From an uncultured Psychroserpens sp. (GTDB lineage: Bacteria; Bacteroidota; Bacteroidia; Flavobacteriales; Flavobacteriaceae), in NCBI GenBank assembly GCA_947489585.1, contig CANLEE010000003.1, positions 124,001 to 188,000 on the forward strand: a DNA stretch of 64,000 bases. The letters run 5' to 3'. Position numbers and translations under genes: made by a program. Shown one piece after another: positions 46,367 to 56,493 of the stretch (position 1 is its first letter; each line of letters starts with the position of its first letter). The notes beneath the pieces are model-generated. The model made no database searches, was not told the origin of the DNA, and was given only the letters and a program-made list of their open reading frames with translations.

Positions 46367-47569
46367 GTGAATGTCGCACTTTACATAGCGAAGCGTTATT
46401 TGTTTTCTAAAAGTAGTAATAACTCCATAAATATTATGACTATTATTGCCGCTTCAGGAACAGTCATTGCTGCTGCTGCATTGTTTATTGTGCTTTCTGG
46501 TTTTGCCGGATTAAAAACTTTTAGTTTAGAATTTTCTTCATTTGTAGATCCCGATCTCAAAGTACTTCCAGCTGAAGGAAAATCGTTTACAATGACTAAA
46601 GACGATTCAATCGCCATACAATCTATAAAAGGTATTCATGGCTATTCAAAAACCATTGAAGAGCGTGTGATTTTAGAATTTGACAACAAACGTCAAATTG
46701 TGACCATGAAAGGTGTTGATGAGAATTTCAGGCAAGTCACCGCTATTGATTCTATGATTTACTACGGAAATTGGCTCGAGCGTAATACCGATCAAATTGT
46801 TTCTGGAGGAGGCATTTCTAATGCACTTTCATACGGAATTCTCGACCTAACAAGACATCAAAAAATCTATGTTCCAAAACCTGGAAAAGGTCAAATCACC
46901 TCTGTTAAAGGCGCATTCAACTCTATAAATGCCTATAATGTTGGCATTTTTCATATCAATGAGGAGTTAAATAATGAGTACATTTTTGCCAATATTGAAA
47001 CAGCTAGGTATTTGCTTAATTACAACGATAATCAAATCTCATCAATAGAATTCAAATTAGAACCTGACGTCAATCAAACCGAAGTTTCTAATCAATTACA
47101 AATACAATTTGGTGATACGGTTCAAATTAAAGATAGAGCACAACTTAATGATGCGCTCTACAAAATGCTTAACACCGAAAATGTTGCTGTTTACCTCATT
47201 TTTACACTCGTTATCATCATTGCCTTATTTAATGTGATTGGTGCCTTAATTATGATGATTTTAGATAAAAAAGAATCTATAAACACCTTGTTTAATTTAG
47301 GAACAACAACCGAAGATATTAGACGTGTGTTTTTTTTACAAGGTAGTTTAATGACGATTATTGCTGGAACAATTGGTTTGATTTTGGGGTTTGTGATTGT
47401 GTTTCTACAAAAGCAATTTGCACTTATTATGCTAACGTCATCGCTTCCTTACCCTGTTGAATTGAAAGTTATTAATTTTTTCATCGTGATAGCAACTATT
47501 GTTATCTTAGGAATTTTAGCTTCAAAATTAGCTTCACAGAGAATTACAAAAAGTCTTGTAAAAGGCTAA
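46367..47569 (+). CDS. LolC/FtsX-type ABC transporter permease
   Basis: A 400-residue membrane protein with an N-terminal helix (about 24-48), a large periplasmic domain (about 50-270) and three C-terminal helices (about 275-300, 325-350, 368-388), the MacB/FtsX/LolC layout. The start FYIAKRYLFSKS-like segment ALYIAKRYLFSKSSNNSINI is typical of lipoprotein-release permeases. It begins with GTG directly after the rbfA stop. The ATPase partner is not in the window, so lipoprotein sorting is likely but not certain. Confidence 0.85.
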   Translation: MNVALYIAKRYLFSKSSNNSINIMTIIAASGTVIAAAALFIVLSGFAGLKTFSLEFSSFVDPDLKVLPAEGKSFTMTKDDSIAIQSIKGIHGYSKTIEERVILEFDNKRQIVTMKGVDENFRQVTAIDSMIYYGNWLERNTDQIVSGGGISNALSYGILDLTRHQKIYVPKPGKGQITSVKGAFNSINAYNVGIFHINEELNNEYIFANIETARYLLNYNDNQISSIEFKLEPDVNQTEVSNQLQIQFGDTVQIKDRAQLNDALYKMLNTENVAVYLIFTLVIIIALFNVIGALIMMILDKKESINTLFNLGTTTEDIRRVFFLQGSLMTIIAGTIGLILGFVIVFLQKQFALIMLTSSLPYPVELKVINFFIVIATIVILGILASKLASQRITKSLVKG

Positions 47570-47574
47570 AAAAA

Positions 47575-48573
47575 CTAAACGAATTGATGATCGGCAAATT
47601 TATCTAACACCTCATCAAAAGCGGCAAACACATCTTTAGAATCATCACTCGTTACCATTTTCATTCGGTGCTCCTTGAAGTTTGGAATCCCTTTAAAGTA
47701 ATTGGTATAATGCCTTCTTGTTTCAAAAACACCTAGTTTTTCACCTTTCCATTCAATAGACATCTGTAGATGACGTCTTGCTGCATCAACACGTTCAGCC
47801 ATAGAAATTGGTGTTAAGTGTTCTCCCGTTTCAAAAAAGTGCTTTACTTGTTTAAAAAACCAAGGGTTTCCAATTGTTGCACGGCCAATCATACAGCCAT
47901 CTAATCCAAAACTGTCACGCATTAAAGCAGCTTTTTCTGGAGAATCTACATCACCATTTCCAAACACAGGGATATGCATTCTTGGATTGTTTTTCACAGC
48001 GGCAATTGGTTTCCAATCGGCTTCACCTTTATACATTTGTGCTCGCGTTCTTCCATGGATAGAAATGGCTTTGCAACCTACATCTTGAAGTCGCTCAGCA
48101 ACCTCAACAATTCTAATAGAATCATGATCCCAGCCCAACCGTGTTTTTACAGTGACAGGTAGGTTCGTGCGTTTTACCATTTCGGCAGTTAGCTCTTCCA
48201 TTAAACAGATGTCCTTTAAAATCCCTGCGCCTGCACCTTTGCTCACCACTTTTTTTACCGGACAACCAAAGTTAATATCAATAATATCTGGGTTTGATTT
48301 TTCTACAATATCAATGGTTTGCAACATGCTCTCCATATTGGCTCCAAAAATTTGAATCCCAACTGGGCGTTCTTTTTCGTAGATATCGAGTTTCATGACA
48401 CTTTTTGCAGCATCACGAATTAAGCCTTCGCTTGAAATAAATTCAGTGTACACAACGTCTGCGCCTTGTTCCTTACACAATGCACGAAACGGTGGATCAC
48501 TAACATCTTCCATTGGTGCTAACAATAATGGAAAATCTGGAAGTTCTATGTTGCCTATTTTTACCAAACTCAT
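47575..48573 (-). CDS. dusB: tRNA-dihydrouridine synthase (DusB type)
   Basis: An FMN enzyme that reduces uridines in the tRNA D-loop. The 332-residue protein has LLLAPMEDVSDPPFRALC, the catalytic cysteine segment DINFGCPVKKVVSKGAGAGI, KTRLGWDHDS, SIHGRTRAQMYKGEADW and GCMIGRATIGNPWFF. The family fit is close to DusB. It converges on the LolC-like permease gene with 5 bp between the stops. Confidence 0.94.
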   Translation of the reverse strand: MSLVKIGNIELPDFPLLLAPMEDVSDPPFRALCKEQGADVVYTEFISSEGLIRDAAKSVMKLDIYEKERPVGIQIFGANMESMLQTIDIVEKSNPDIIDINFGCPVKKVVSKGAGAGILKDICLMEELTAEMVKRTNLPVTVKTRLGWDHDSIRIVEVAERLQDVGCKAISIHGRTRAQMYKGEADWKPIAAVKNNPRMHIPVFGNGDVDSPEKAALMRDSFGLDGCMIGRATIGNPWFFKQVKHFFETGEHLTPISMAERVDAARRHLQMSIEWKGEKLGVFETRRHYTNYFKGIPNFKEHRMKMVTSDDSKDVFAAFDEVLDKFADHQFV

Positions 48574-48636
48574 TTTATTTTGCGCAAAATTACAGTTTTT
48601 TAGGTAATTCTATTGGAAAGATATAAATTAGACCAT

Positions 48637-49176
48637 ATGAAAAGGTTGCTTCTTATATTATCTGTTATGTTGTTAGTAAATTGTGGCTCATCAGATGCGC
48701 AAACTAGGAAAACTGTTAAGATCAAAACTTTTAAAAATGAAGAGATTGTAGTTAACTATCCCAAAACATGGATGGAGTTTGGAGGTTTAGACCATGTCTA
48801 TTTTATACCTAAAAAAATAAGAAATAGCACTTTTGAAAATGAAGTGGAACATGTTTCAGTTAATAAAAATGTGATTCCATTAGAGAGCACTCATCAAATT
48901 GAAAAAGTGTTAGATAAATATGGCAGCACCTTAACCAGAAATCAGGTAAGAAAGAGTTTTGAACTAATCAAAATGCATCCAGATTCAAAATTTATTTATA
49001 AAATTGAATCCTTAATAACCTATCGTTTTAGTCAGAACATATACAAAAGAGTTGAGTATTTTTATAGTCTTGAAGATCGGTTAGAATATTTCACTTACCA
49101 AATGAGAGATGAATTATATAATCAATATCTTGATGACGCGCTATTTATTATAAATTCTGTTCGAAGTAAAAAATAA
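48637..49176 (+). CDS. Hypothetical lipoprotein
   Basis: A 179-residue protein starting MKRLLLILSVMLLVNCGSSD, with a lipobox-like LVNC, so probably a lipoprotein. The rest is a mixed alpha/beta sequence with no motif I recognise. The ATG at 48637 was preferred over one 24 bp upstream, because it begins the signal sequence. Confidence 0.65.
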   Translation: MKRLLLILSVMLLVNCGSSDAQTRKTVKIKTFKNEEIVVNYPKTWMEFGGLDHVYFIPKKIRNSTFENEVEHVSVNKNVIPLESTHQIEKVLDKYGSTLTRNQVRKSFELIKMHPDSKFIYKIESLITYRFSQNIYKRVEYFYSLEDRLEYFTYQMRDELYNQYLDDALFIINSVRSKK

Positions 49177-49283
49177 CCTTAGCAAATTCCATTTGAACCA
49201 GAACTTTTGGTGTGATATCATTTTGCGCTGAAAATCTAAAAGCCATATCGCTTCAGGAGATCGTTTATCTATCGTTCTTGATA

Positions 49284-49667
49284 TTATTTTAGCGCTCTTA
49301 AAACCCAAATCCCATAAAAACCTAGAAACAATTCAGCAATTGTTCCGAAGATATAACCAGAAGTTGGAATTCCATCTAGAGCCATACTTATAAGCCTTCC
49401 ACAACCTAAACCCAGCATAAATATAACATTGGTTATGAGTGCCGTTTTTAAATAACTTGTTTTAAAAACACCCAATACCCAAAGTGCAGAGAACCCTAAA
49501 TATAAACCCATAATTGCTTTATAGAAATTATGTTCATCAATGGTTTTGGGTAATAGTTCAAATTGCGAATCTGGATAAAATGCATAGACAAAAGCTACAG
49601 GAACGACAATAAGCACCGAAATGATTAAATGTATTTTATAAATGATGTCTTGTTTTGTTTTTAGCAT
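49284..49667 (-). CDS. DUF4345-type membrane protein
   Basis: A 127-residue protein with four predicted membrane helices and the GLGCGRLISMALDGIPTSGY segment seen in DUF4345 proteins. The function is unknown. It starts 9 bp after the M28 peptidase gene and may be co-transcribed. Confidence 0.75.
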   Translation of the reverse strand: MLKTKQDIIYKIHLIISVLIVVPVAFVYAFYPDSQFELLPKTIDEHNFYKAIMGLYLGFSALWVLGVFKTSYLKTALITNVIFMLGLGCGRLISMALDGIPTSGYIFGTIAELFLGFYGIWVLRALK

Positions 49668-49676
49668 TTATAATTT

Positions 49677-50912
49677 CTAAAATTCAATTTCTGCTTCAAC
49701 CTCATCATCGCCTCGTTTTACTTTGACTTTAGTTTTGTCTCCAGTATCAAAAACAGATAAAGCTCGCATATAACTCATCATATCTGTAACCAAACTATCG
49801 CCAAGTTTTATAACAATGTCTCCTTTTTGAAGTCCCGCTTTTTGCGCAGGCCTTTCTTCACTTACACCATCTATTCGCATACCCTTTCCATCGAACAAAT
49901 AATCAGGAATTACACCTAAACCAACTTTAAACCTTGGTACTTCTTCACTTTCATTTTTTGTTTTTCTGAAGGGCAACTTTCCATTGTCATCTAAATCAGA
50001 AACGATATCAAAAATGTAAGCTGAAATGGTTTCCATTCCTTCATAATTTAACTTTTCAGTATCATCACCAGGCTTGTGGTAATCTTCATGCTGGCCCGTA
50101 AAAAAATGTAATACCGGAATATTGCTATTATAAAATGAGGTGTGATCACTTGGCCCAACACCTGATTCTTTTTCTATAATTTTGAATTTAGAATTATTTG
50201 CCTTCACGACCTGTTTTAAAATCGGAGACGTTCCAACACCATAAACCGCAAGTGTACTATCTTGTTTTAGTCGACCAACCATATCCATGTTAATCATATA
50301 ATTGGCAGTCTTTAAATCTATAGAGGGTTTTTTAGTAAAATAATTAGAACCTAATAAACCCATTTCTTCGCCTGAAAATGCGATGAATACATAGTTATTG
50401 CCTTTGTTTGCCGTTTTAAGCTTGTCAACAAGGCTTAGTAACACAGCAACGCCACTGGCATTGTCATCGGCACCATTATGAATTTTTTTGGTTTTACCTC
50501 TATACATAGAGCCTTCAGCACCATAACCCAAATGATCGTAATGCGCTCCAATAATAATTGTATGTGCTGCTTTATTATCTAAATAGCCAACAACATTAGT
50601 TCCAGTAATTGTACTATCTCCATCTTTTACAGTATAGTTAACCGTTTGATGTGGATCTGTTTTAGGTTTAAATGTAAAGGCCTGAAAATAGCCCTTCGTT
50701 CCTTTAGCTGATAAGCCCAAAGCTTCAAAGCGTTTAGCGATATAATCTGCTGCTGCTTTTTCTCCATCGGTTCCTGTTTGTCGACCTTCTAGTTTGTCAT
50801 CTGCTAAAAAAGTAACATCTTCTTTTATTGTAATTGCTTTATATGTTTCTGCGGAATCTGTTTTACAAGCTACTAAAAGCGTCAAAAAAAGGATAAATAT
50901 TATGTTTTTCAT
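49677..50912 (-). CDS. M28-family metallopeptidase with PDZ domain, lipoprotein
   Basis: A 411-residue secreted peptidase. The leader MKNIIFILFLTLLVACKTDS has a lipobox (LVAC). The zinc ligands are visible: GAHYDHLG, NGADDNASG, AFSGEEMGLLGS, MINMDMVGR and HEDYHKPGDD. Residues about 320-411 form a PDZ domain (GMRIDGVSEERPAQKAGLQK). It probably removes N-terminal amino acids from peptides at the cell envelope. A TAAATTTG -7 element at 50935-50942 lies just upstream on the minus strand. Confidence 0.92.
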   Translation of the reverse strand: MKNIIFILFLTLLVACKTDSAETYKAITIKEDVTFLADDKLEGRQTGTDGEKAAADYIAKRFEALGLSAKGTKGYFQAFTFKPKTDPHQTVNYTVKDGDSTITGTNVVGYLDNKAAHTIIIGAHYDHLGYGAEGSMYRGKTKKIHNGADDNASGVAVLLSLVDKLKTANKGNNYVFIAFSGEEMGLLGSNYFTKKPSIDLKTANYMINMDMVGRLKQDSTLAVYGVGTSPILKQVVKANNSKFKIIEKESGVGPSDHTSFYNSNIPVLHFFTGQHEDYHKPGDDTEKLNYEGMETISAYIFDIVSDLDDNGKLPFRKTKNESEEVPRFKVGLGVIPDYLFDGKGMRIDGVSEERPAQKAGLQKGDIVIKLGDSLVTDMMSYMRALSVFDTGDKTKVKVKRGDDEVEAEIEF

Positions 50913-50954
50913 CTTGTGAAGTCTTAATTTTGTTCAAATTTAGTTAATAATACC

Positions 50955-52064
50955 ATGAAATACATATATCTCTTCATATTCGGAATATTACTTTTTAATT
51001 GTAAAAATGAACCAAAAGCAACTGAAGTAGAAAAGGAAGCACAAACCAAGGCTATTGCATCTACAAATGATTCATTAATCTACCCTGAAGAAACACATTT
51101 TAAATCAATTCGTCAAGTGACTTATGGAGGTGATAATGCAGAAGCCTATTGGAGTTTTGATGATAAGCAACTCATATTTCAGTCAAACAATAAAGCATGG
51201 AATGTTGGTTGTGACCAAATGTTTTTAATGAATGCTGAAGAGACCTTTAAAGGAAATGTGCCTCCGATGATAAGTACCGGAAAAGGTCGAACGACTTGCG
51301 CTTACTTCTTACCAGACAACAAACATATTATTTATGCATCAACACATTTAAAACAGGATGAATGTCCCGAAACACCTTTACGTAAAAATGGAAAATACAT
51401 CTGGCCAATTTATGATAGCTATGATATTTTTATAGCAGATTTGGAAGGTAATATCGTTAAGCAGTTAACAAACGAAATAGGTTATGATGCTGAACCAACG
51501 GTCTCTCCTAAAGGTGATAAGATTGTATTTACATCAACACGAAGTGGTGATTTAGAATTATACACCATGAATATTGATGGTACAGATGTAAAACAAATCA
51601 CTAATGAATTAGGGTATGATGGTGGTGCTTTCTTTTCTCCTGATGGAACAAAACTCATCTTCAGGTCTTCACGTCCAAAAACCGAAGAAGAGATCAAATC
51701 TTACAAAGCATTATTAGCTGAAGGTTTAGTAGAGCCTACAGAAATGGAATTATACATCTGTAATGCAGATGGTAGTGATTTGCGCCAATTAACCGATTTG
51801 GGAAATGCTAATTGGAGTCCATTTTTTCATCCTTCAGGAGAAAAAATACTGTTCTCTTCTAATTTTGAAGCTGAGCGTGGATTTCCTTTCAACTTATACT
51901 TAATCGGCATTGATGGTAAAAGCCTAGAACGCGTAACTCATAGCGAAACATTTGATGCATTCCCTGTATTTTCTAACAACGGAAAGTATTTGGCGTTTTC
52001 ATCTAACCGTAATAATGGAGGTGGAAGAGATACTAATTTGTTTATTGCAGAGTGGCAAGACTAA
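50955..52064 (+). CDS. TolB-like beta-propeller lipoprotein
   Basis: A 369-residue protein. The leader MKYIYLFIFGILLFNCKNEP ends in a lipobox-like FNC. The mature part has several PD40/TolB-type repeats (AEPTVSPKGDKIVFTSTRSG, GAFFSPDGTKLIFRSSRP, WSPFFHPSGEKILFSSN, AFPVFSNNGKYLAFSSNR), so it folds as a beta-propeller. It is divergent from the M28 peptidase gene and converges, with a 4-bp overlap, on the receptor gene. Peptide or envelope-protein binding is likely. Confidence 0.88.
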   Translation: MKYIYLFIFGILLFNCKNEPKATEVEKEAQTKAIASTNDSLIYPEETHFKSIRQVTYGGDNAEAYWSFDDKQLIFQSNNKAWNVGCDQMFLMNAEETFKGNVPPMISTGKGRTTCAYFLPDNKHIIYASTHLKQDECPETPLRKNGKYIWPIYDSYDIFIADLEGNIVKQLTNEIGYDAEPTVSPKGDKIVFTSTRSGDLELYTMNIDGTDVKQITNELGYDGGAFFSPDGTKLIFRSSRPKTEEEIKSYKALLAEGLVEPTEMELYICNADGSDLRQLTDLGNANWSPFFHPSGEKILFSSNFEAERGFPFNLYLIGIDGKSLERVTHSETFDAFPVFSNNGKYLAFSSNRNNGGGRDTNLFIAEWQD

Positions 52065-54478
52065 TTTCCATCTTTATTTAATCGATCACGCTCATCAGTA
52101 GTTGTAGAGCGTTCATTCGTTTCTAATCTTGTGTTTCCAAATTTATATCTGAAGCCTAACCTTATATAGCGATCGTCTATATCAACAAACTGAGTATTGA
52201 ATTGGTTTTGATATTGTGTGCTTACTTCAAAGTCATGCATACTGAAAAAATCACTTACAGATAATGAAATGGTACCTTTCTTCTTAAACACTGTTTTTGA
52301 AATAGCTAACTGACTAAATAATCGATTTTCAACAGTCTGAAAACCTTGAAGGTTTTTCCCAAGCCACGTAAAATCCATAAATACATTTAAACTATTGTCT
52401 TTTAAAAATGACATATTATTGGTTAGTGATGAATAATTTGACCATTGATCTTGATTTACAAAGCCGTTGCCAAAATCGGCTTCTTCTTCAATGTTATAAA
52501 AAGACGTCACGGCATACACCGACCATCGGTCTGTAACATCAAAACTCGTTATAAAATCAAAACCATACTCCACTGTTTTATCAAAGTTTACTGATGTGAA
52601 TTCTATAATATTAGTATCATTATTTTGTCTTGGGACTTCAAAAATAGCACCATCTTGATTATCATAATACGCTTCAATTGTGAGTAGACCATCAAACAAT
52701 GAGGCTCCAATAACATAATGATTTACAAACGTTGGAACCAAATTAGGGTTACCAGTGACCACATAGTTTTCATTTAAGAAAAAACGAAATGGGTTTAAAT
52801 CTGCATATCTTGGCCTCAATAAGCTTCGTTTGTAATTTGCATAGATACTCGTAGCGTCTGAAAGGTTGTATTGTATACTCGCATTTGGAAACAATTCTAA
52901 ATAATCTTGAGAATTTGAAATAGCTGTTAATGGAGATCGACCTTCTAGATTGGTTTGTTCGGCACGTAAACCAATATTAAAATCATATGTCTCACCACTC
53001 AATGCATAATTCATATAGCCTGCATAAATTTGTTCATCATAATCAAATGCATCCGAATTTAAGGCATCTAATGTTTCATTTCCTGAGTTGATATCAACAT
53101 CAAATTGCTTAATGTTGCTTTCCGTTTTGATGTTAGAAATTTTAATACCAGCTTCAAAATTTGAATTCTCATTAATAGGCAAACTATAATCTATTTTTGC
53201 CGCTAAAATTTGAGTGTCTTGATTAGCATCTGTATTAAATAAACTTGAGTTTTGGAAGTCATTATTTTGGTCGAAAAAATCACTAAAAACAGACTGATTT
53301 CTTTCATAATTATAGGTTGTATAGTGTGCATTAAAAGTTAACGACCCTTCAGTAAGGTTATGGTTAAAATCTAAATCGAAACCTAAATTATACTTATTGT
53401 CTCTGGATAAATTGTCTGCAGTAAATCGTGACGAAAAAACACCATTTTCATCTCTAATATTAGTTTCATTAGCAATGCGATACTTAAAATATGGCACATA
53501 CAACGAATTGGTTGATAAGCTCAATGTGTTATTATCATCAATAAAATAATCAAAATTCGCATTCAGGTTGTGTGTATCAGACCATGTATTTCGGTTTGTA
53601 ACCGAACGCCAACTTTCATCCAAGTTATTTGTATTGCCTAAATAGTTTACTGTATCATCGCCATCTCTGTTAATCTTATTTTTTGAATAGCCGTAGTTAA
53701 TATTGAAACTGATAGTTTCATTTTTAAAAAAATGACTTGTTCCAGCATTATATCTAGGAAATACAGCTTGTGTATAGTTTGAATAAACTGTTCCTCTATA
53801 ACCTGTAATCAAGTTTTTACTCATCACAATATTTAATACCACACCGCTTTCGGCATCATATCGTGCCGAAGGATTAGTAATTACCTCAATAGACTTGATG
53901 GCATCTGCAGAAGACCCTTCAAGGAGTTGATTTAGATCGTCAGAAGATAGATTTACCTTTCGGTTATTAATATAAACCGTTGTATTAGAGTTTTTAACGG
54001 TAATCTCATCGCCTATCACCAAAACACCAGGTGTGCTTTTTAATACCTGAAGTATATTGCCTTCAGTAAGCGCTGTGTTTTCTATATTAAAAATGAGTCG
54101 ATCAGCCTCACGTGTAAGTGTTGGCTTTTTTACGGTAATATTTACTTCGTCTAAACTTTGAATGTCTTCATTAAGTTGAATTGTTTTTAAGTCTAAATGC
54201 CCTGTGAGCACAATTTTTTGTTTGTAGTCTTGATAACCTATAAAGCTTATCTTAATAATATATGTATCAGATTGAAGGTTATTTAAACCAAAAAAGCCTT
54301 TGTCATCGGTAGATGTCCCATTCAAAACAGCACTCTCATCAAGATTCAATAGTATGATAGTTGCAAACTCTATTGGCGTATTATTGTCATCGACAACTGT
54401 TCCAGAAACAGAAAGTTCCTGACTGTAGCTCAATAGAGAACACATCAAAAACAAACTAATATGCAGTAGGGGTTTCAA
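52061..54478 (-). CDS. Outer-membrane beta-barrel receptor with CarboxypepD-like N-terminus
   Basis: An 805-residue TonB-dependent-receptor-like protein. A signal peptide (to about residue 20) precedes a carboxypeptidase-regulatory-like domain (LSVSGTVVDDNNTPIEFATI), a plug region (ENTALTEGNILQVLKSTPGV) and a large barrel (OMP_b-brl type). It lacks a clear TonB box and the SusC length of about 1000 residues. No SusD partner is beside it, so its ligand is unknown. Confidence 0.9.
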   Translation of the reverse strand: MKPLLHISLFLMCSLLSYSQELSVSGTVVDDNNTPIEFATIILLNLDESAVLNGTSTDDKGFFGLNNLQSDTYIIKISFIGYQDYKQKIVLTGHLDLKTIQLNEDIQSLDEVNITVKKPTLTREADRLIFNIENTALTEGNILQVLKSTPGVLVIGDEITVKNSNTTVYINNRKVNLSSDDLNQLLEGSSADAIKSIEVITNPSARYDAESGVVLNIVMSKNLITGYRGTVYSNYTQAVFPRYNAGTSHFFKNETISFNINYGYSKNKINRDGDDTVNYLGNTNNLDESWRSVTNRNTWSDTHNLNANFDYFIDDNNTLSLSTNSLYVPYFKYRIANETNIRDENGVFSSRFTADNLSRDNKYNLGFDLDFNHNLTEGSLTFNAHYTTYNYERNQSVFSDFFDQNNDFQNSSLFNTDANQDTQILAAKIDYSLPINENSNFEAGIKISNIKTESNIKQFDVDINSGNETLDALNSDAFDYDEQIYAGYMNYALSGETYDFNIGLRAEQTNLEGRSPLTAISNSQDYLELFPNASIQYNLSDATSIYANYKRSLLRPRYADLNPFRFFLNENYVVTGNPNLVPTFVNHYVIGASLFDGLLTIEAYYDNQDGAIFEVPRQNNDTNIIEFTSVNFDKTVEYGFDFITSFDVTDRWSVYAVTSFYNIEEEADFGNGFVNQDQWSNYSSLTNNMSFLKDNSLNVFMDFTWLGKNLQGFQTVENRLFSQLAISKTVFKKKGTISLSVSDFFSMHDFEVSTQYQNQFNTQFVDIDDRYIRLGFRYKFGNTRLETNERSTTTDERDRLNKDGN

Positions 54479-54596
54479 AATTAATAAAGGGTTTGGAAAT
54501 GCAATATAGCATTTGTTTTTGAATCGTATTTACGGTTTTTCCTCACTTATTCGGCTTTTGTAATCAATTATACCGTTTTATGCATAATAATTCAAT

Positions 54597-54604
54597 TATA
54601 TTTG
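54597..54604 (+). promoter_or_regulatory. -7 element before lepA
   Basis: TATATTTG matches TAnnTTTG, 30 bp before the lepA ATG at 54635. TTTTA at 54576-54580 lies at the position of a weak -33 element. Confidence 0.5.
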
Positions 54605-54634
54605 CAAATCTTTACCGAGATGAATTAGGATGTT

Positions 54635-56431
54635 ATGAAGCACATTAGAAATTTTTGCATAATTGCACATATTGACCACGGAAAAAGCACACTTGCTGAT
54701 CGTTTGCTCGATTTTACAGGCGCTGTTACTGCTCGTGAAAAACAAGACCAGCTTTTAGACAGCATGGATCTGGAGCGTGAGCGTGGTATTACGATTAAAT
54801 CACATGCGATCCAAATGGAATATACATTTGAAGGCCAAGAATATGTGCTTAATCTTATTGACACTCCTGGTCATGTCGATTTTTCATACGAAGTATCTCG
54901 TTCTATTGCAGCTTGTGAAGGCGCTTTATTGATTGTTGATGCTGCTCAAAGTATCCAAGCCCAAACCATTTCTAATTTATATCTTGCTTTAGAAAATGAT
55001 TTAGAAATTATTCCTGTACTTAATAAAGTAGATTTGCCAAGTGCAAATCCTGAAGAAGTTACAGACGATATCGTTGATCTTTTAGGCTGTGATCCTGAAG
55101 AAGTGATTCATGCTAGTGGAAAAACCGGCTTTGGAGTTGACAATATTTTAAAAGCAATAATTGAACGTATTCCTGCTCCAAAAGGAGACGTAGACGCACC
55201 TCTACAGGCTTTGATTTTTGATTCTGTTTACAATACATTTAGAGGTATTGAAACCTATTTTAGAGTGTTTAATGGTGAAATCAAAAAAGGGCAAAAAATT
55301 AAATTTGTCGCAACAGATAAAGAATATTTTGCAGATGAAGTGGGTACTTTAAAGTTAAATCAAGTTGCCAAGAAAAGTGTAAAAGCTGGCGATGTTGGCT
55401 ATTTAATTACTGGTATCAAAACTGCAAAAGAAGTAAAAGTAGGAGATACCATTACTGATTTCGCAAACCCAACAACTAATATTGTAGAAGGTTTTGAAGA
55501 TGTAAAGCCTATGGTTTTTGCTGGTATTTATCCTGTAGACACCGAAGATTACGAAGAGCTTCGTAACTCAATGGAGAAATTACAATTAAATGATGCGTCT
55601 TTAGTATTTCAACCAGAAAGCTCAGCAGCATTAGGCTTTGGTTTTCGATGTGGGTTCTTAGGAATGCTACACATGGAAATTATTCAAGAACGCTTAGAAC
55701 GCGAGTTTGATATGACTGTGATTACAACAGTTCCCAATGTATCTTATCATGCATACACCAATAAAAACCCAGACGACGCTTTTATTGTAAATAACCCGTC
55801 AGATTTACCAGAACCCACAACCATCAACCGCGTTGAAGAACCTTTTATTAAGGCAACTATTATCACAAAAGCAGATTTTGTAGGTAATGTGATGTCTCTT
55901 TGTATTGAAAAACGCGGTATGATTATAAATCAAACCTACTTAACCACAGAACGTGTTGAATTGAATTTTGAAATGCCACTTGCTGAAATTGTCTTCGATT
56001 TCTACGATCGCCTAAAGACCGTCTCAAAAGGTTATGCATCATTTGATTATTCACCTATTGGAATGAAGGTGTCAAAACTAGTGCGTTTAGATATTTTATT
56101 AAACGCACAGACTGTTGATGCTCTTTCAGCTTTAATTCATGCAGACAATGCCCACAATATTGGTAAGAAAATGTGCGAAAAGCTAAAAGAACTCATCCCA
56201 AGACAACAGTTTGATATTCCTATTCAAGCAGCTATTGGTGCAAAAATTATTTCTAGAGAAACCATTAAAGCCTTGCGAAAAGATGTAACTGCAAAATGTT
56301 ATGGCGGTGATATTTCACGTAAACGTAAACTTTTAGAAAAACAAAAGAAAGGTAAAAAGCGTATGCGCCAAGTAGGTAATGTAGAAATACCGCAACAGGC
56401 ATTTATGGCTGTTCTAAAGTTGAATGATTAA
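54635..56431 (+). CDS. lepA: Elongation factor 4 (LepA)
   Basis: EF4/LepA is a ribosome-bound GTPase that acts on elongating or initiating ribosomes. The 598-residue protein starts [20 protein letters not shown], with the G1 loop [10 protein letters not shown]2 RERGIT, G3 DTPGHVDF and G4 NKVDLP, and ends in the LepA-specific C-terminal domain ([20 protein letters not shown]). Length and order are standard. A terminator follows at 56457. Confidence 0.98.
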   Translation: MKHIRNFCIIAHIDHGKSTLADRLLDFTGAVTAREKQDQLLDSMDLERERGITIKSHAIQMEYTFEGQEYVLNLIDTPGHVDFSYEVSRSIAACEGALLIVDAAQSIQAQTISNLYLALENDLEIIPVLNKVDLPSANPEEVTDDIVDLLGCDPEEVIHASGKTGFGVDNILKAIIERIPAPKGDVDAPLQALIFDSVYNTFRGIETYFRVFNGEIKKGQKIKFVATDKEYFADEVGTLKLNQVAKKSVKAGDVGYLITGIKTAKEVKVGDTITDFANPTTNIVEGFEDVKPMVFAGIYPVDTEDYEELRNSMEKLQLNDASLVFQPESSAALGFGFRCGFLGMLHMEIIQERLEREFDMTVITTVPNVSYHAYTNKNPDDAFIVNNPSDLPEPTTINRVEEPFIKATIITKADFVGNVMSLCIEKRGMIINQTYLTTERVELNFEMPLAEIVFDFYDRLKTVSKGYASFDYSPIGMKVSKLVRLDILLNAQTVDALSALIHADNAHNIGKKMCEKLKELIPRQQFDIPIQAAIGAKIISRETIKALRKDVTAKCYGGDISRKRKLLEKQKKGKKRMRQVGNVEIPQQAFMAVLKLND

Positions 56432-56456
56432 TCTTACAAATAGATTTTTATAATAT

Positions 56457-56486
56457 AAACCGAAGTATTTCACTTCGGTTTTTTTG
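56457..56486 (+). terminator. Intrinsic terminator after lepA
   Basis: AAACCGAAGT and ACTTCGGTTT pair over 10 bp with loop ATTTC, followed by a T-run. It lies 25 bp beyond the lepA stop and only 7 bp before the ATG of the next gene. Confidence 0.88.
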
Positions 56487-56493
56487 TACATTT

